Shown: positions 1 to 13,489 of the stretch, in pieces
Numbering within the stretch: the stretch's first letter is position 1
Layout of the letters: every line of letters begins with the position of its first letter
NCBI RefSeq assembly: GCF_017569925.1
Contig: NZ_CP050854.1
Coordinates: 806,001 to 870,000 of the forward strand
DNA length: 64,000 nt
Source: Brenneria izadpanahii
GTDB lineage: Bacteria > Pseudomonadota > Gammaproteobacteria > Enterobacterales > Enterobacteriaceae
Reading direction: 5' to 3'
Translations under genes and position numbers: made by a program
Notes under the pieces: generated by a model
Seen by the model: the letters and a program-made list of their open reading frames with translations, nothing else
The model's database searches: none
Told to the model about the DNA's origin: nothing

Positions 1-1
1 T

Positions 2-634
2 ACGGTTATCCGTTTTGATTCCAGTTGGGGTCATGGCGAGATCGAAAGCCATCTGATGGGGGCATTTAACGTCAGCAATTTGTTATTGGCGCTGGCAACG
101 CTGCTTTCGCTTGGTTATTCCTTGAGTCAACTGGTCGGCAGCGGTTCGCACCTGCAGCCCGTGTGCGGCAGGATGGAAGTTTTTCATGCCGCAGGCAGGC
201 CGACGGTAGTGGTGGATTACGCCCACACCCCGGATGCGCTGGAGAAAGCGCTGGAAGCGGCTCGGTTGCACTGTGACGGACAATTGTGGTGCGTGTTCGG
301 CTGCGGCGGCGATCGTGATAAAGGTAAGCGCCCGCTTATGGCGGGAATAGCGGAGCAACTGGCCGATCGCGTGGTGGTGACCGACGATAATCCGCGTACT
401 GAAGAGCCGGCCGCCATTATCAACGATATCTTATCCGGCCTGCTGGATGCAGGACGCGTCCAGGTTATTCATGGCCGCGCCGAGGCCGTTACCAGCGCCG
501 TCATGCAGGCGAAAGAGAATGATGTGGTGCTGGTTGCCGGCAAGGGCCATGAGGATTACCAACTGGTTGGCAATCGCCGTTTGGACTATTCGGACCGTAT
601 TACCGTCGCCCGTTTGCTGGGGGTGATCGCATGA
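2..634 (+). CDS. murE: MurE, UDP-MurNAc-tripeptide synthetase (3' part)
   Basis: C-terminal 210 residues of the cytoplasmic ligase that adds meso-diaminopimelate to UDP-MurNAc-L-Ala-D-Glu. The gene runs off the left edge, and the frame is open from base 2. The visible part holds the end of the central ATPase domain ([14 protein letters not shown]) and the C-terminal Mur ligase domain, with [30 protein letters not shown] and the DNPRTEEP motif whose Arg binds meso-DAP. The stop overlaps the murF start in ATGA (631-634), as expected for translational coupling in the dcw cluster. Confidence 0.97.
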   Translation, partial: TVIRFDSSWGHGEIESHLMGAFNVSNLLLALATLLSLGYSLSQLVGSGSHLQPVCGRMEVFHAAGRPTVVVDYAHTPDALEKALEAARLHCDGQLWCVFGCGGDRDKGKRPLMAGIAEQLADRVVVTDDNPRTEEPAAIINDILSGLLDAGRVQVIHGRAEAVTSAVMQAKENDVVLVAGKGHEDYQLVGNRRLDYSDRITVARLLGVIA

Positions 635-1992
635 TTAGCGTTTCCCTGCAGCAGATAGCTTCCGTGCTGGACGCTAAATTGATTGGCGAAAGCGTCGAGA
701 TTGACGAGGTTTCAACCGATACGCGCAAGCTGAAAGCCGGGTGCTTGTTCGTCGCTTTAAAGGGCGAAAAATTTGATGCGCATGACTATGCCGAAGAGGC
801 GTTAAAGAACGGCGCCGCTGCGTTTTTGGTCAGTAAGCGCTTACCTGTTAATGCGCCGCAGCTGTTAGTGAAAGATACCCGTTTGGCGCTGGGAAAACTG
901 GGCGGCTGGGTAAGAGAACAGTCAAATGCCCGCGTAGTGGCGTTGACCGGCTCTTCCGGCAAGACGTCCGTCAAGGAAATGACCGCCGCGATCCTGCGTC
1001 AATGCGGCAATGTTCTTTATACCGCCGGCAACTTTAACAATGATATCGGCGTACCGTTAACGCTATTGCGTCTGACGCCTGAGCATCAGTTCGCCGTCAT
1101 TGAATTAGGCGCTAATCATATCGGCGAAATTGCTTATACCGTCGATCTGGTGCGTCCGGAAAGCGCGCTAGTCAACAATCTTGCCGCCGCACACCTGGAA
1201 GGCTTCGGCTCTCTGGCCGGCGTGGCCCAGGCGAAAGGCGAGATCTTTGCCGGTCTGCCGGCTGATGGCGTGGCGATTATTAACGCGGACAGCAACGATT
1301 TTCCGCACTGGCAGACGATGCTGAACCATAAAACGCTATGGCGCTTTTCACCGCAGGCAGCCGGCGATGTCGATTTTTTTGCCTGCGACATAGAAGTGCT
1401 TGCCCAGGGGACGCGGTTCAATCTGCATACGCCGTTCGGGCAGGTTGACGTGATGCTGCCTTTGCCGGGGCGTCACAACGTGGCGAATGCGTTGGCGGCC
1501 GCCGCGCTATCCATGTCCGTTGGCGCGCCCCTGACGGCGGTTAAAGCCGGTCTGGCGCAGCTTAAGGCGGTGCCGGGACGGTTGTTCCCGATCGAGCTGG
1601 CGGAAGGGAAACTGCTGCTGGATGACAGCTACAACGCGAACGTCGGTTCCATGACGGCTGCGGCGCAAGTGCTTGCCGAAATGCCGGGATACCGCGTGAT
1701 GGTCGTTGGCGATATGGGAGAACTGGGCGAAGAGGCGCCGGAGTGCCATCGTCAGGTGGGGGAAGCCGCGCGCGCGGCAGGCATCGACAAGGTATTAAGC
1801 GTAGGGACGTTAAGCGAATTGATTGGCCGAGCGAGCGGCAATGGCGAACATTTTCAGGATAAAGCCGCACTGGTTTCACGACTTGGCGCGTTGGTATCTG
1901 AACACAAAATAATAAGCATCTTGGTTAAAGGTTCACGGAGCACTGCGATGGAGCAGGTAGTACGCGCATTACAGGAGAATGCAACATGTTAG
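631..1992 (+). CDS. murF: MurF, UDP-MurNAc-tripeptide--D-Ala-D-Ala ligase
   Basis: Adds D-alanyl-D-alanine to UDP-MurNAc-tripeptide, the last cytoplasmic step of pentapeptide synthesis. The 453 residues match the family length. Three-domain Mur ligase: N-terminal substrate-binding domain, central ATPase with the P-loop [11 protein letters not shown] near residue 110, then the conserved [15 protein letters not shown] and [11 protein letters not shown] segments. It overlaps murE by 4 nt and mraY by 7 nt, so it is read within the polycistronic dcw message. Confidence 0.98.
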   Translation: MISVSLQQIASVLDAKLIGESVEIDEVSTDTRKLKAGCLFVALKGEKFDAHDYAEEALKNGAAAFLVSKRLPVNAPQLLVKDTRLALGKLGGWVREQSNARVVALTGSSGKTSVKEMTAAILRQCGNVLYTAGNFNNDIGVPLTLLRLTPEHQFAVIELGANHIGEIAYTVDLVRPESALVNNLAAAHLEGFGSLAGVAQAKGEIFAGLPADGVAIINADSNDFPHWQTMLNHKTLWRFSPQAAGDVDFFACDIEVLAQGTRFNLHTPFGQVDVMLPLPGRHNVANALAAAALSMSVGAPLTAVKAGLAQLKAVPGRLFPIELAEGKLLLDDSYNANVGSMTAAAQVLAEMPGYRVMVVGDMGELGEEAPECHRQVGEAARAAGIDKVLSVGTLSELIGRASGNGEHFQDKAALVSRLGALVSEHKIISILVKGSRSTAMEQVVRALQENATC

Positions 1993-3068
1993 TGTGGCTG
2001 GCCGAGCATCTGGTCAAGTTTTATTCCGGCTTTAACGTCTTTTCTTATTTGACGTTCCGGGCCATCGTCAGCCTGCTGACCGCATTGGTGATTTCTTTAT
2101 GGATGGGGCCGCATTTGATCGCCTGGCTGCAGCGGTTGCAGATAGGGCAGGTGGTGCGTAATGACGGGCCAGAGTCGCATTTCAGCAAGCGGGGAACGCC
2201 GACGATGGGCGGTGTGATGATTCTGGCCTCCATCACGGTTTCGGTGCTGATGTGGGTGAATCTCGCTAACCCGTATGTCTGGTGCGTACTGGTTGTATTG
2301 CTGGGTTATGGCGTGGTCGGATTTGTTGACGACTATCGCAAAGTGGTGCGCAAAGATACCAAGGGGCTGATTGCGCGCTGGAAATATTTCTGGCAGTCGC
2401 TGATTGCGCTGGTGGTGGCGTTTGTCATGTATTCGATCGGCAAGGACACGCCGGCAACCCTGCTGGTTGTGCCGTTCTTTAAAGACGTTATGCCGCAGTT
2501 GGGGTTGCTCTATATCGTGTTGGCCTACTTTGTGATTGTCGGGACCAGCAATGCGGTGAACCTGACCGATGGTCTGGACGGTCTGGCTATCATGCCGACG
2601 GTGTTTGTCGCCGCGGGATTTGCCTTGGTCGCCTGGGCGACGGGGAATATGAATTTCGCCGGTTATCTGCATATTCCTTATATCCGGCATGCCAGCGAGT
2701 TGGTGGTTGTGTGTACGGCGATTGTGGGCGCAGGACTCGGATTCCTGTGGTTCAACACCTACCCGGCACAGGTTTTCATGGGCGACGTGGGTTCGCTGGC
2801 GTTGGGCGGCGCGTTGGGCACGATCGCGGTGTTGCTGCGTCAGGAATTTTTGCTGGTGATTATGGGCGGCGTGTTCGTGGTGGAAACGCTGTCGGTCATT
2901 TTGCAGGTGGGATCCTTTAAGTTGCGCGGCCAGCGTATTTTCCGCATGGCCCCGATTCACCATCATTATGAACTTAAAGGGTGGCCGGAACCGCGCGTGA
3001 TTGTACGTTTCTGGATTATTTCGCTGATGCTGGTGCTGATTGGCCTGGCAACGCTGAAGGTACGGTAA
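1986..3068 (+). CDS. mraY: MraY, phospho-MurNAc-pentapeptide translocase
   Basis: Transfers phospho-MurNAc-pentapeptide from UDP to undecaprenyl phosphate to make lipid I at the inner membrane. 360 residues with about ten hydrophobic segments. Cytoplasmic loops carry the family landmarks: GTPTMGG near residue 70, the Asp pair in [23 protein letters not shown], and the His cluster [13 protein letters not shown] near residue 325. It starts inside the end of murF. Confidence 0.98.
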   Translation: MLVWLAEHLVKFYSGFNVFSYLTFRAIVSLLTALVISLWMGPHLIAWLQRLQIGQVVRNDGPESHFSKRGTPTMGGVMILASITVSVLMWVNLANPYVWCVLVVLLGYGVVGFVDDYRKVVRKDTKGLIARWKYFWQSLIALVVAFVMYSIGKDTPATLLVVPFFKDVMPQLGLLYIVLAYFVIVGTSNAVNLTDGLDGLAIMPTVFVAAGFALVAWATGNMNFAGYLHIPYIRHASELVVVCTAIVGAGLGFLWFNTYPAQVFMGDVGSLALGGALGTIAVLLRQEFLLVIMGGVFVVETLSVILQVGSFKLRGQRIFRMAPIHHHYELKGWPEPRVIVRFWIISLMLVLIGLATLKVR

Positions 3069-3071
3069 GAT

Positions 3072-4388
3072 ATGGTGGACTATCAGGGTAAAAAAGTCGT
3101 CATTATCGGGCTGGGGCTAACCGGTCTCTCCTGTGTTGATTTCTTTCTTGCGCGCGGCGTGACGCCTCGCGTGGTGGATACCCGTGTCAGTCCGCCCGGA
3201 TTGGATAAGTTGCCGGAAAGCGTGGAGCGCCATCTCGGCGATCTCAACGAAAATTGGCTGATGGACGCCGATTTGATCGTGGCCAGTCCGGGCATCGCCT
3301 TGTCTACTCCCATACTGTGCGATGCCGCGGACGCCGGAATCGAGATCGTCGGAGATATCGAGCTGTTTTGTCGTGAAGCCCAGGCGCCTATCGTGGCGAT
3401 TACCGGCTCCAACGGTAAGAGCACGGTGACGACGCTGGTCGGAGATATGGCGCGAGCCGCCGGCTGGCAGGTCGGCGTGGGGGGGAATATCGGTCTGCCC
3501 GCGCTGCAATTGCTTCAGCATGAATGTCAGCTCTATGTGCTGGAACTGTCGAGCTTTCAACTGGAAACGACCAGCAGTTTACAGGCTGCGGCGGCGACCA
3601 TTCTGAACGTGACCGAAGATCATACCAACCGTTATCCGCTTGGTTTGCAACAGTATCGCGCCGCTAAGTTACGTATTTATGAAAACGCTAAAGTGTGCGT
3701 GGTTAATGCGGACGATGCGCTGACGATGCCAATTCGCGGCGCGGATGAACGCTGCGTTAGTTTCGGTGTCGACGTCGGCGATTACCACCTGAACCGTCAG
3801 CAGGGGGAAACCTGGCTGCGAATTAAGGGCGAGCGGGTATTGAACACCCGGGAAATTAAGCTGGTGGGGCAGCATAACTACACCAATGCGCTGGCCGCTC
3901 TGGCTTTATCCGACGCTGTCGGCATTCCCCGTTCGTCGGCGTTAACCGCACTGACCGCCTTTACCGGACTGAAGCATCGTTTCCAACTGGTTTGGGAAAA
4001 CAATGGCGTGCGCTGGATCAATGACTCCAAAGCCACCAACGTCGGCAGTACCGAAGCGGCATTAAACGGCTTGCAGGTCGAGGGCACCTTGCACCTGTTA
4101 TTGGGGGGAGACGGCAAGTCCGCCGATTTCTCGCCTCTGCTGCGTTATTTTCAGGGCGACAACATCCGGCTTTATTGCTTCGGCCGCGATGGCCGGCAAC
4201 TGGCGGCGCTACGGCCTGAAATCGCAGAAGAAACGGAAACAATGGAGCAATCCATACGGCTGATAACGGAGCGCGTAGCGCCCGGCGACATGGTTTTATT
4301 GTCGCCCGCCTGCGCCAGCCTCGATCAGTTCCGCAGTTTTGAACAACGGGGCGATGAGTTTGCCCGCTTGGCGGAGGAACTGGGCTGA
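3072..4388 (+). CDS. murD: MurD, UDP-MurNAc-L-Ala--D-Glu ligase
   Basis: Adds D-glutamate to UDP-MurNAc-L-alanine. 438 residues, same length as the E. coli enzyme. An N-terminal Rossmann-like domain ([12 protein letters not shown]) binds the UDP substrate. The ATPase domain has the P-loop [14 protein letters not shown] near residue 110. The C-terminal domain shows [16 protein letters not shown] and [20 protein letters not shown]. It begins 3 nt after mraY, and its stop shares a base with the ftsW start. Confidence 0.98.
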   Translation: MVDYQGKKVVIIGLGLTGLSCVDFFLARGVTPRVVDTRVSPPGLDKLPESVERHLGDLNENWLMDADLIVASPGIALSTPILCDAADAGIEIVGDIELFCREAQAPIVAITGSNGKSTVTTLVGDMARAAGWQVGVGGNIGLPALQLLQHECQLYVLELSSFQLETTSSLQAAAATILNVTEDHTNRYPLGLQQYRAAKLRIYENAKVCVVNADDALTMPIRGADERCVSFGVDVGDYHLNRQQGETWLRIKGERVLNTREIKLVGQHNYTNALAALALSDAVGIPRSSALTALTAFTGLKHRFQLVWENNGVRWINDSKATNVGSTEAALNGLQVEGTLHLLLGGDGKSADFSPLLRYFQGDNIRLYCFGRDGRQLAALRPEIAEETETMEQSIRLITERVAPGDMVLLSPACASLDQFRSFEQRGDEFARLAEELG

Positions 4389-5590
4389 TGCGGTTCTTTG
4401 GGCTGGCATTTATCGAACGTCTAAAACACTGGGTTATGGGATCGCGGGAAAGCGATTCGCTGAGCCTTGTGCTGTACGACCGTACCCTGGTGTGGCTGAC
4501 GTTCGGGCTTGCCGTCATCGGCTTTGTGATGGTGACGTCGGCTTCGATGCCGATTGGACAACGTCTGGCGGACGATCCTTTCCTGTTCGCCAAACGAGAT
4601 GCGCTCTATCTGGGGCTGGCCTTTGCATTATCTCTGGTGACGCTGCGCATTCCCATGGAGATTTGGCAACGTTATAGCCCGATACTGCTGCTGGCGGCGA
4701 TGCTGCTGCTGCTGGTCGTGCTGGCGATCGGCAGCTCGGTCAACGGGGCGTCGCGCTGGATAGCGCTGGGGCCGCTGCGTATTCAGCCCGCGGAGTTATC
4801 CAAACTGGCGCTGTTTTGTTACCTCTCCAGCTATATGGTGCGCAAAGTCGAAGAAGTGCGTAACAATTTCTGGGGATTCTGTAAGCCGATGGGCGTGATG
4901 GTGGTGCTGGCCGTGCTGCTGCTGGCCCAGCCGGATCTGGGAACGGTGGTGGTGCTGTTTATTACGACGTTGGCGATGCTGTTTTTAGCCGGCGCGAAAC
5001 TGTGGCAGTTCCTGGCCATTATCGGCTGTGGTGTTTTCGCCGTCTGCCTGCTGATTATCGCCGAACCTTACCGTATGAGGCGTGTGACTTCCTTCTGGAA
5101 TCCGTGGGAAGATCCGTTCGGCAGCGGCTATCAGTTGACGCAGTCGCTGATGGCGTTCGGCCGCGGCGAGCTATGGGGGCAAGGGCTGGGCAATTCGGTG
5201 CAGAAGCTGGAATATCTGCCGGAAGCGCATACCGACTTTATTTTCTCCATTTTAGGCGAAGAACTCGGCTATATCGGTGTGGTTTTGGCGCTGTTAATGA
5301 TATTCTTCGTCGCTTTTCGTGCGATGTCTATCGGGCGGCGGGCGCTGGAGATTAATCAGCGTTTTTCAGGTTTTTTGGCCTGTTCTATCGGCATCTGGTT
5401 CAGTTTTCAGACGTTGGTAAACGTCGGCGCGGCGGCGGGCATGCTGCCGACCAAAGGGCTGACGTTGCCGCTGATCAGTTACGGCGGTTCGAGTCTGCTT
5501 ATTATGTCGACGGCCATCGTTTTATTGTTACGTATTGATTTTGAAACGCGTCTGACAAAAGCGCAGGCGTTTACGAGGAGTGCCAGATGA
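4388..5590 (+). CDS. ftsW: FtsW, septal peptidoglycan glycosyltransferase (SEDS family)
   Basis: SEDS-family membrane protein of the divisome that polymerises septal glycan together with FtsI. 400 residues with about ten membrane helices. Family motifs include [21 protein letters not shown] near residue 120, the loop [17 protein letters not shown], and [13 protein letters not shown] near the C terminus. It lies between murD and murG and overlaps murG by 4 nt. Confidence 0.97.
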   Translation: MRFFGLAFIERLKHWVMGSRESDSLSLVLYDRTLVWLTFGLAVIGFVMVTSASMPIGQRLADDPFLFAKRDALYLGLAFALSLVTLRIPMEIWQRYSPILLLAAMLLLLVVLAIGSSVNGASRWIALGPLRIQPAELSKLALFCYLSSYMVRKVEEVRNNFWGFCKPMGVMVVLAVLLLAQPDLGTVVVLFITTLAMLFLAGAKLWQFLAIIGCGVFAVCLLIIAEPYRMRRVTSFWNPWEDPFGSGYQLTQSLMAFGRGELWGQGLGNSVQKLEYLPEAHTDFIFSILGEELGYIGVVLALLMIFFVAFRAMSIGRRALEINQRFSGFLACSIGIWFSFQTLVNVGAAAGMLPTKGLTLPLISYGGSSLLIMSTAIVLLLRIDFETRLTKAQAFTRSAR

Positions 5591-6678
5591 GTGGCGAAGG
5601 AAAGCGTTTGATGGTGATGGCCGGCGGCACGGGGGGGCATGTTTTCCCCGGACTCGCCGTTGCGCACCATCTGATGGCTCAAGGCTGGCAGGTGCGCTGG
5701 TTGGGCACCGCGGATCGTATGGAAGCGGATTTAGTGCCCAAACATGGCATTGAAATTGATTTCATCCGTATCTCCGGGCTGCGAGGTAAAGGGTTGAAGG
5801 CGCAGTTAAGCGCGCCGCTACGCATTTTCCAGGCCGTTCGTCAGGCGCGGGCCATCATGCGGCGCTATCGGCCTGACGTCGTGCTGGGGATGGGCGGTTA
5901 TGTTTCCGGTCCCGGCGGTTTAGCCGCCTGGTTGTGCGGCGTGCCGGTGGTGCTGCATGAACAAAATGGCATCGCCGGGCTGACCAACCGTTGGCTGTCG
6001 CATATCGCCAAAAAAGTGTTGCAGGCCTTTCCGGGGGCGTTTCCGAAAGCGGAAGTGGTCGGCAACCCGGTAAGAACGGATGTGCTGGCTTTACCCGCGC
6101 CGGAAACGCGTCTGGCCGGACGTAGCGGACCGGTGCGAGTTCTAGTGATCGGCGGAAGTCAAGGGGCGAGAATCCTTAATCAGACGCTGCCGGGCGTCGC
6201 CGCGAAGTTGGGCGACAGCGTTACGATTTGGCATCAGGTGGGGAAAGGCGCGCAGGATGAGGTTCAGCAGGCTTATCGGCAGCTTGGGCTGACGCAGCAT
6301 AAGATCGCTGAATTTATTGATGACATGGCGGAAGCCTATGCCTGGGCAGACGTGGTGGTTTGTCGCTCCGGCGCGCTGACCGTCAGTGAAATCGCCGCGG
6401 CCGGATTGCCGGCGCTGTTTGTCCCTTTCCAGCATAAGGATCGCCAGCAATATTGGAATGCTCTGTCGCTGGAAAGAGCGGGAGCGGCGAAGATTATCGA
6501 ACAACCACAGTTCAATGTCGCATCTGTGAGTGAGGTTCTGGCTGGCTGGGATCGCGCCACGTTGATGGCGATGGCGGAAAAGGCCCGCTCGGTGGCGATT
6601 CCCGATGCGACGGAGCGCGTGGCGGAGGTGGTGATCGCCGTAGCAGGCGGGCGAACCGGCCACGTGGTTCATAGCTGA
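5587..6678 (+). CDS. murG: MurG, lipid II synthase
   Basis: Transfers GlcNAc from UDP-GlcNAc to lipid I on the inner face of the cytoplasmic membrane. 363 residues in two Rossmann-like GT-B domains. The N-terminal glycine-rich loop is [16 protein letters not shown] and a second is [13 protein letters not shown]. The C-terminal donor-binding domain has [13 protein letters not shown] and [25 protein letters not shown]. Its stop is followed by a 66-nt gap before murC. Confidence 0.98.
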   Translation: MSGEGKRLMVMAGGTGGHVFPGLAVAHHLMAQGWQVRWLGTADRMEADLVPKHGIEIDFIRISGLRGKGLKAQLSAPLRIFQAVRQARAIMRRYRPDVVLGMGGYVSGPGGLAAWLCGVPVVLHEQNGIAGLTNRWLSHIAKKVLQAFPGAFPKAEVVGNPVRTDVLALPAPETRLAGRSGPVRVLVIGGSQGARILNQTLPGVAAKLGDSVTIWHQVGKGAQDEVQQAYRQLGLTQHKIAEFIDDMAEAYAWADVVVCRSGALTVSEIAAAGLPALFVPFQHKDRQQYWNALSLERAGAAKIIEQPQFNVASVSEVLAGWDRATLMAMAEKARSVAIPDATERVAEVVIAVAGGRTGHVVHS

Positions 6679-6695
6679 TTAATTAATACAGTACG

Positions 6696-6716
6696 CCGGA
6701 CGGCTCGGCCGTTCGG
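6696..6716 (+). other. Hairpin in the murG-murC gap
   Basis: Nine-base-pair inverted repeat, CCGGACGGC and GCCGTTCGG around a TCG loop, with one G-U pair. No T-run follows, so it is unlikely to be an efficient intrinsic terminator. It may stabilise or tune the message between murG and murC. Confidence 0.5.
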
Positions 6717-6744
6717 GGATTAAACAAGGTAGCGATAGAAAAAA

Positions 6745-8205
6745 GTGAATACTCAACAACTGGCGAAACTGCGTTCAATCGTGCCCGAGATGCACCGCGT
6801 CCGGCACATCCACTTTGTCGGCATCGGTGGCGCCGGCATGGGCGGTATCGCCGAAGTGTTGGCTAATGAAGGTTATGAGATAAGCGGATCCGATCTGGCG
6901 CCGAACGCCGTGACTCAACAGTTGAGCGAGTTGGGGGCGCAGATCTATTTTCACCACCGGGCTGAAAATGTGCTCAATGCCAGTGTCGTCGTGGTTTCCA
7001 GCGCAATTTCCGCCGATAACCCGGAGATAGTGGCGGCTCATGAGGCGCGTATTCCGGTGATTCGTCGGGCGGAGATGCTGGCGGAGTTGATGCGTTTTCG
7101 CCATGGCATCGCGGTGGCGGGAACGCATGGCAAAACCACGACGACGGCCATGGTCGCTAGTATTTATGCCGAGGCCGGGTTGGATCCGACGTTTGTGAAC
7201 GGCGGTCTGGTTAAGGCGGCGGGCACGCATGCGCGTCTGGGCTCCAGTCGTTATCTGATTGCGGAAGCGGACGAAAGCGACGCGTCTTTCCTGCATTTGC
7301 AGCCGGTGGTGGCGATAGTAACCAATATCGAAGCCGACCATATGGATACGTATCAGGGTGATTTTGAAAACCTGAAACAGACGTTCGTTAACTTTTTGCA
7401 CAATTTGCCGTTTTACGGGCGGGCCGTGATGTGCGTGGACGATGATGTCATCCGTGAGCTGTTGCCCCGGGTCGGACGTCATATCACCACCTACGGGTTC
7501 AGCGATGATGCCGACGTGCGCATCGCCAGCTACCGGCAGACCGGCGCGCAAGGACACTTCACGCTGGCGCGCCTGGACAAACCGCTGCTGAATGTGACGC
7601 TGAACGCTCCTGGTCGCCATAATGCGTTGAATGCGGCCGCCGCTGTCGCCGTAGCGATGAATGAAGGCATTGATGATGAGTCGATTCTGCGGGCGCTGGA
7701 ACGGTTTGAAGGTACCGGCAGGCGGTTTGATTTCCTGGGCGAATACCCGCTGGAGCTGGTTAACGGGCAAAGCGGCAGCGCCATGCTGGTGGATGATTAC
7801 GGCCACCATCCGACCGAAGTCGACGCCACAATCAAGGCGGCGCGCGCAGGATGGCCGGACAAACGTCTGGTGATGATTTTTCAGCCGCACCGTTATACGC
7901 GTACTCGCGACTTATATGATGACTTCGCTCATGTTCTGTCGCAGGTGGATGTTTTGTTTATGCTGGATGTTTATCCGGCAGGCGAATCGCCGATTCCCGG
8001 CGCGGATAGCCGCTCGTTGTGCCGCACCATCCGCGGACGCGGTAAGATTGATCCGATTTTGGTCACCGATGTGGATACCTTACCGGAACTATTGTCACAG
8101 GCGCTACGCGACGGAGATTTGGTCTTGGTTCAAGGCGCCGGCAATATCGGCAAATTGGCGCGGAAACTGGCTGATTCCAGGCTACAGCCACAGATAAGTG
8201 AATGA
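6745..8205 (+). CDS. murC: MurC, UDP-MurNAc--L-alanine ligase
   Basis: Adds L-alanine to UDP-MurNAc, the first peptide step of the precursor pathway. 486 residues with a GTG start at 6745 that reproduces the conserved N terminus [11 protein letters not shown]. Domains: Rossmann-type N terminus ([17 protein letters not shown]), ATPase with the P-loop [13 protein letters not shown] near residue 125, [10 protein letters not shown], and a C-terminal domain with [10 protein letters not shown] and [12 protein letters not shown]. The Shine-Dalgarno sequence is weak and distant. Confidence 0.98.
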   Translation: MNTQQLAKLRSIVPEMHRVRHIHFVGIGGAGMGGIAEVLANEGYEISGSDLAPNAVTQQLSELGAQIYFHHRAENVLNASVVVVSSAISADNPEIVAAHEARIPVIRRAEMLAELMRFRHGIAVAGTHGKTTTTAMVASIYAEAGLDPTFVNGGLVKAAGTHARLGSSRYLIAEADESDASFLHLQPVVAIVTNIEADHMDTYQGDFENLKQTFVNFLHNLPFYGRAVMCVDDDVIRELLPRVGRHITTYGFSDDADVRIASYRQTGAQGHFTLARLDKPLLNVTLNAPGRHNALNAAAAVAVAMNEGIDDESILRALERFEGTGRRFDFLGEYPLELVNGQSGSAMLVDDYGHHPTEVDATIKAARAGWPDKRLVMIFQPHRYTRTRDLYDDFAHVLSQVDVLFMLDVYPAGESPIPGADSRSLCRTIRGRGKIDPILVTDVDTLPELLSQALRDGDLVLVQGAGNIGKLARKLADSRLQPQISE

Positions 8206-8213
8206 GGAACATC

Positions 8214-9134
8214 ATGACTGAGAAAGTTGCCGTATTGCTTGGTGGAACCTCTGCCGAACGTGAAGTGTCGCTGCTTTCGGGTCAGGCGGTGCTGGAAGGT
8301 TTGAAAGAAGCGGGGATCAATGCTCACGCTGTCGATACGCGCGAGTTTCCGGTAACGCATCTGAAGGACGAAGGATTCACTAAGGTTTTCATCGCGCTGC
8401 ATGGGCGTGGCGGTGAAGACGGCACCCTGCAAGGTTTGCTGGAGTTTTTACAACTACCCTATACCGGCAGCGGCGTGATGGCGTCTGCGCTGACGATGGA
8501 CAAACTGCGCACCAAACTGGTGTGGCGGGCATTAGGGTTGCCGGTATCGCCTTATGTCGCCCTGAGCCAGCAAGAGTTTGCCGCCGCCGGTCAAGATGAG
8601 CTGTCGGTGAAATTCGCCCATTTAGGCATGCCGCTGATTGTAAAGCCAAGCCGCGAAGGGTCCAGCGTCGGTATGAGCAAGGTGAGCCAGGACGGCGAAT
8701 TACGGGCGGCGTTGGAAGAAGCGTTCCGCCATGATGACGAAGTCCTGGTCGAAAAATGGCTCAGCGGCCCGGAGTATACGGTCGGTATTCTTGGCGATGA
8801 AGTTCTGCCTTCTATTCGTATTCAGGCCGCGGGCACATTTTACGATTATGAAGCGAAATATTTGTCGGATGATACGCAGTACTTTTGCCCAAGCGGTTTG
8901 TCGTCCGAAAAAGAGCAGGAACTGGCGGAGCTATCGATGGCGGCCTATCGCGCGCTGGATTGCAGCGGCTGGGGCCGGGTGGATCTGATGATGGACAGCG
9001 ACGGTTCCGTCTATCTGCTGGAGGTGAATACTTCGCCGGGAATGACAAGCCATAGTCTGGTGCCGATGGCGGCGCGGCAACACGGTCTGACCTTCTCGCA
9101 ACTGGTTGCCAGGATTTTGGAGCTGGCCGACTGA
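8214..9134 (+). CDS. ddlB: DdlB, D-alanine--D-alanine ligase
   Basis: ATP-grasp enzyme that makes D-Ala-D-Ala for MurF. An ATG at 8202 overlaps murC, but the ATG at 8214 ([19 protein letters not shown]) is preferred: it sits after GAGGAAC and gives 306 residues, the usual length. Visible motifs include [15 protein letters not shown], the ATP-binding loop [15 protein letters not shown] and the metal/substrate region [14 protein letters not shown]. Confidence 0.97.
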   Translation: MTEKVAVLLGGTSAEREVSLLSGQAVLEGLKEAGINAHAVDTREFPVTHLKDEGFTKVFIALHGRGGEDGTLQGLLEFLQLPYTGSGVMASALTMDKLRTKLVWRALGLPVSPYVALSQQEFAAAGQDELSVKFAHLGMPLIVKPSREGSSVGMSKVSQDGELRAALEEAFRHDDEVLVEKWLSGPEYTVGILGDEVLPSIRIQAAGTFYDYEAKYLSDDTQYFCPSGLSSEKEQELAELSMAAYRALDCSGWGRVDLMMDSDGSVYLLEVNTSPGMTSHSLVPMAARQHGLTFSQLVARILELAD

Positions 9135-9135
9135 T

Positions 9136-9987
9136 ATGTCGCAGGCAGCGCTGAATACACGCGGACGGGATCCCGAATTGAGGGGCGCGCGTCGCAGTAA
9201 CGGAGGCCAATTGGCGGGATTGATTTTCCTGCTGATGGTAGTAGGAACGATCGTCTGGGGCGGTTGGATGGTAGTGGGATGGATGAAAGACGCTAGTCGT
9301 CTGCCTCTGTCCAAAATGGTGGTGACGGGAGAAAGGCAATACACCACTAATGACGATATTCGTCAGACGATTTTAGCGCTGGGTTCGCCGGGAACGTTTA
9401 TGACACAGGATGTGAACGTGATCCAACAGCAGATTGAACGTTTGCCGTGGATCAAACAGGCCAGTGTTCGTAAACAGTGGCCGGATGAATTGAAGATTCA
9501 TCTGGTTGAATATGTTCCGGTTGCGCGTTGGAATGACCTACTGATGGTTGATGCCGAAGGGAATTCTTTCAGCGTGCCGGCCGAGCGCATCGGCAACCGT
9601 AAAATGCCGTTATTATACGGCCCGGAAGGCAGTGAAGTAGAAGTTCTGGAAGGCTATCGGACCATGAGCCAGGCGCTGGCCGCAGGGAAGTTTACCCTGA
9701 AAATGGTGGCGATGAGCGCCCGGCACTCATGGCAACTGGGGTTGAGTGATGATACTCGTCTTGAATTGGGACGGGACGATCGGGCCCGGCGCCTGGAGCG
9801 CTTTATTGAGCTCTATCCGCTGTTGCAACGCCAGGCGCAGAGCGATAGCAAACGTATCAGCTATGTCGATCTGCGTTATGACTCTGGCGCGGCGGTAGGG
9901 TGGGGACCGGCATTTATTGATCAGCAGCAAGACATTGATCAGCAACAGAACAGTAATCAGAATCAGGCACAGGCTAAACAACAATGA
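9136..9987 (+). CDS. ftsQ: FtsQ, divisome assembly protein
   Basis: Bitopic inner-membrane protein that links early and late divisome proteins through FtsB/FtsL. The start at 9136 gives [12 protein letters not shown], the conserved N terminus, and 283 residues. It has a short cytoplasmic tail and one membrane helix at about residues 28-48. A periplasmic POTRA domain begins near [16 protein letters not shown], followed by the beta domain. The C terminus is rich in Gln and Asn. It begins 1 nt after ddlB and overlaps ftsA by 4 nt. Confidence 0.97.
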   Translation: MSQAALNTRGRDPELRGARRSNGGQLAGLIFLLMVVGTIVWGGWMVVGWMKDASRLPLSKMVVTGERQYTTNDDIRQTILALGSPGTFMTQDVNVIQQQIERLPWIKQASVRKQWPDELKIHLVEYVPVARWNDLLMVDAEGNSFSVPAERIGNRKMPLLYGPEGSEVEVLEGYRTMSQALAAGKFTLKMVAMSARHSWQLGLSDDTRLELGRDDRARRLERFIELYPLLQRQAQSDSKRISYVDLRYDSGAAVGWGPAFIDQQQDIDQQQNSNQNQAQAKQQ

Positions 9988-11240
9988 TCAAGTCGACGGA
10001 CAGAAAACTGGTAGTTGGGCTGGAAATCGGTACGGCAAAGGTGGCTGCGCTGGTAGGGGAGGTTCTGCCCGATGGCATGGTCAATATTATCGGTGTAGGC
10101 AGTTGCCCGTCACGCGGTATGGATAAAGGCGGCGTTAACGATCTTGAATCGGTCGTCAAGTGCGTTCAGCGTGCGATTGACCAGGCTGAACTGATGGCGG
10201 ATTGCCAGATATCTTCGGTATATCTGGCGCTTTCAGGCAAACATATCAGCTGTCAGAATGAGATAGGAATGGTGCCTATTTCGGAAGAGGAAGTCACGCA
10301 GGAGGATGTCGAAAGCGTGGTGCATACCGCCAAGTCGGTACGCGTGCGCGACGAACACCGCGTTCTCCATGTGATTCCGCAGGAATATGCGATTGATTAC
10401 CAGGAAGGGATCAAAAATCCGGTGGGGTTATCCGGCGTGCGTATGCAGGCGAAGGTCCACCTGATTACCTGCCATAACGATATGGCGAAGAATATCGTTA
10501 AGGCCGTAGAACGTTGCGGCCTTAAAGTGGATCAACTGATTTTCGCCGGTCTGGCATCCAGCTATGCCGTACTGACGGAAGATGAGCGCGAACTGGGCGT
10601 GTGCGTCGTGGATATCGGCGGCGGAACGATGGACATCGCTGTTTATACCGGCGGCGCCTTGCGGCATACCAAGGTTATCCCTTATGCGGGTAACGTGGTA
10701 ACCAGCGATATCGCCTACGCTTTTGGTACGCCGCCGACGGACGCCGAAGCGATAAAAGTCCGCCACGGATGCGCATTGGGTTCGATTGTCAGTAAAGATG
10801 AGAATGTTGAAGTCCCCAGCGTAGGGGGACGGCCGCCGCGTAGTTTGCAACGGCAGACGCTGGCGGAAGTGATTGAACCGCGTTACACCGAACTGTTGAA
10901 TTTGGTGAACGATGAACTTTTACAGTTGCAGGAGCAGTTACGTCAACAAGGCGTCAAGCACCATCTGGCGGCAGGCATCGTACTTACCGGTGGCGCCGCG
11001 CAAATAGACGGCCTGGCGGCCTGCGCGCAGCGTGTGTTTCACACCCAGGTGCGTATCGGGCAGCCATTAAATATTACAGGTCTGACAGATTATGCGCAGG
11101 AACCCTACTACTCCACGGCGGTCGGGTTGCTGCATTACGGCAAGGAGTCTCACCTGGGCGGTGAGCATGAAGTCGAAAAACGCGCTTCAGTAAGCAACTG
11201 GTTCAAAAGAATCAATAGCTGGCTGAGGAAAGAATTTTAA
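9984..11240 (+). CDS. ftsA: FtsA, actin-like membrane tether for FtsZ
   Basis: Actin-fold ATPase that anchors FtsZ to the inner membrane and recruits later division proteins. 418 residues. The nucleotide-binding loops are [16 protein letters not shown] near residue 10 and [14 protein letters not shown] near 205. The C terminus [16 protein letters not shown] is the amphipathic membrane-targeting helix. A 68-nt gap separates it from ftsZ. Confidence 0.98.
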   Translation: MIKSTDRKLVVGLEIGTAKVAALVGEVLPDGMVNIIGVGSCPSRGMDKGGVNDLESVVKCVQRAIDQAELMADCQISSVYLALSGKHISCQNEIGMVPISEEEVTQEDVESVVHTAKSVRVRDEHRVLHVIPQEYAIDYQEGIKNPVGLSGVRMQAKVHLITCHNDMAKNIVKAVERCGLKVDQLIFAGLASSYAVLTEDERELGVCVVDIGGGTMDIAVYTGGALRHTKVIPYAGNVVTSDIAYAFGTPPTDAEAIKVRHGCALGSIVSKDENVEVPSVGGRPPRSLQRQTLAEVIEPRYTELLNLVNDELLQLQEQLRQQGVKHHLAAGIVLTGGAAQIDGLAACAQRVFHTQVRIGQPLNITGLTDYAQEPYYSTAVGLLHYGKESHLGGEHEVEKRASVSNWFKRINSWLRKEF

Positions 11241-11308
11241 TTTTATCAAAGAGATCATTTAGCACAGTTTATGATCTCGAAGTTACAGGCACAAAGCGGA
11301 GAGAAACT

Positions 11309-12457
11309 ATGTTTGAACCAATGGAATTAACCAACGACGCGGTGATAAAAGTCATCGGCGTCGGTGGCGGTGGTGGCAACGCTGTCGAACACATGGTGCG
11401 TGAACGCATCGAAGGCGTCGAATTCTTTGCTGTGAATACGGATGCTCAGGCATTGCGTAAGACAGCAGTGGGCCAAACGATTCAGATCGGAAGCGGCATC
11501 ACCAAAGGTTTAGGTGCCGGTGCGAACCCTGAAGTCGGCCGGAACTCGGCGGAGGAAGACCGTGAAGCGCTGCGCACCGCGCTTGAAGGCGCCGACATGG
11601 TGTTTATCGCCGCAGGCATGGGCGGCGGCACCGGTACGGGCGCCGCGCCGGTTGTTGCTGAAGTCGCGAAAGACCTGGGGATCCTGACGGTCGCCGTCGT
11701 AACCAAGCCTTTCAACTTCGAAGGTAAGAAGCGTATGGCTTTCGCGGAACAGGGGATTGCCGAGTTGTCTAAGCATGTCGACTCCCTTATCACCATTCCG
11801 AACGATAAGCTGTTGAAAGTTCTCGGCCGCGGCATCTCCTTGCTGGATGCGTTCGGCGCGGCGAACGACGTCTTAAAAGGCGCGGTTCAGGGTATCGCCG
11901 AGCTGATTACGCGTCCTGGTTTGATGAACGTTGACTTTGCCGACGTGCGCACCGTGATGTCGGAAATGGGTTATGCCATGATGGGATCGGGCGTGGCGCG
12001 TGGCGAAGACCGTGCGGAAGAAGCCGCTGAAATGGCAATTTCCAGTCCGTTGCTGGAAGATATCGACCTGTCTGGCGCGCGTGGCGTGTTGGTTAACATC
12101 ACGGCTGGCTTCGATCTGCGCTTGGATGAGTTCGAAACGGTAGGTAACACCATCCGTGCATTCGCTTCTGACAACGCTACCGTGGTTATCGGTACGTCGC
12201 TTGATCCGGAAATGAACGACGAACTGCGCGTTACCGTGGTCGCTACCGGCATCGGCATGGACAAACGTCCGGAAATTACCCTGGTGACGAACAAGCAGTC
12301 TCAGCCGGTTATGGATCATCGCTATCAGCAGCACGGCATGACGCCGCTGACGCAGGAAAAACCTGCGGCCAAGGTGGTTAACGATCAGAACCCGCAGACC
12401 AATAAAGAGCCAGATTACCTGGATATCCCGGCGTTTCTGCGTAAGCAGGCGGATTAA
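11309..12457 (+). CDS. ftsZ: FtsZ, tubulin-like division ring GTPase
   Basis: Polymerises into the Z ring at midcell. 382 residues. The tubulin signature [10 protein letters not shown] is near residue 107, the N-terminal loop is [10 protein letters not shown], and the T7 loop [11 protein letters not shown] carries the catalytic Asp. The C-terminal peptide [14 protein letters not shown] is the binding site for FtsA, ZipA and MinC. A good ribosome site (GCGGAGAG) precedes the ATG. Confidence 0.99.
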   Translation: MFEPMELTNDAVIKVIGVGGGGGNAVEHMVRERIEGVEFFAVNTDAQALRKTAVGQTIQIGSGITKGLGAGANPEVGRNSAEEDREALRTALEGADMVFIAAGMGGGTGTGAAPVVAEVAKDLGILTVAVVTKPFNFEGKKRMAFAEQGIAELSKHVDSLITIPNDKLLKVLGRGISLLDAFGAANDVLKGAVQGIAELITRPGLMNVDFADVRTVMSEMGYAMMGSGVARGEDRAEEAAEMAISSPLLEDIDLSGARGVLVNITAGFDLRLDEFETVGNTIRAFASDNATVVIGTSLDPEMNDELRVTVVATGIGMDKRPEITLVTNKQSQPVMDHRYQQHGMTPLTQEKPAAKVVNDQNPQTNKEPDYLDIPAFLRKQAD

Positions 12458-12505
12458 TACCGCCGTATAACGTTGGAATCTCCGCTCTTTGTGCTAAACT
12501 GTACC

Positions 12506-13477
<972 letters not shown>

Positions 13478-13489
13478 CGCTTAAGATCG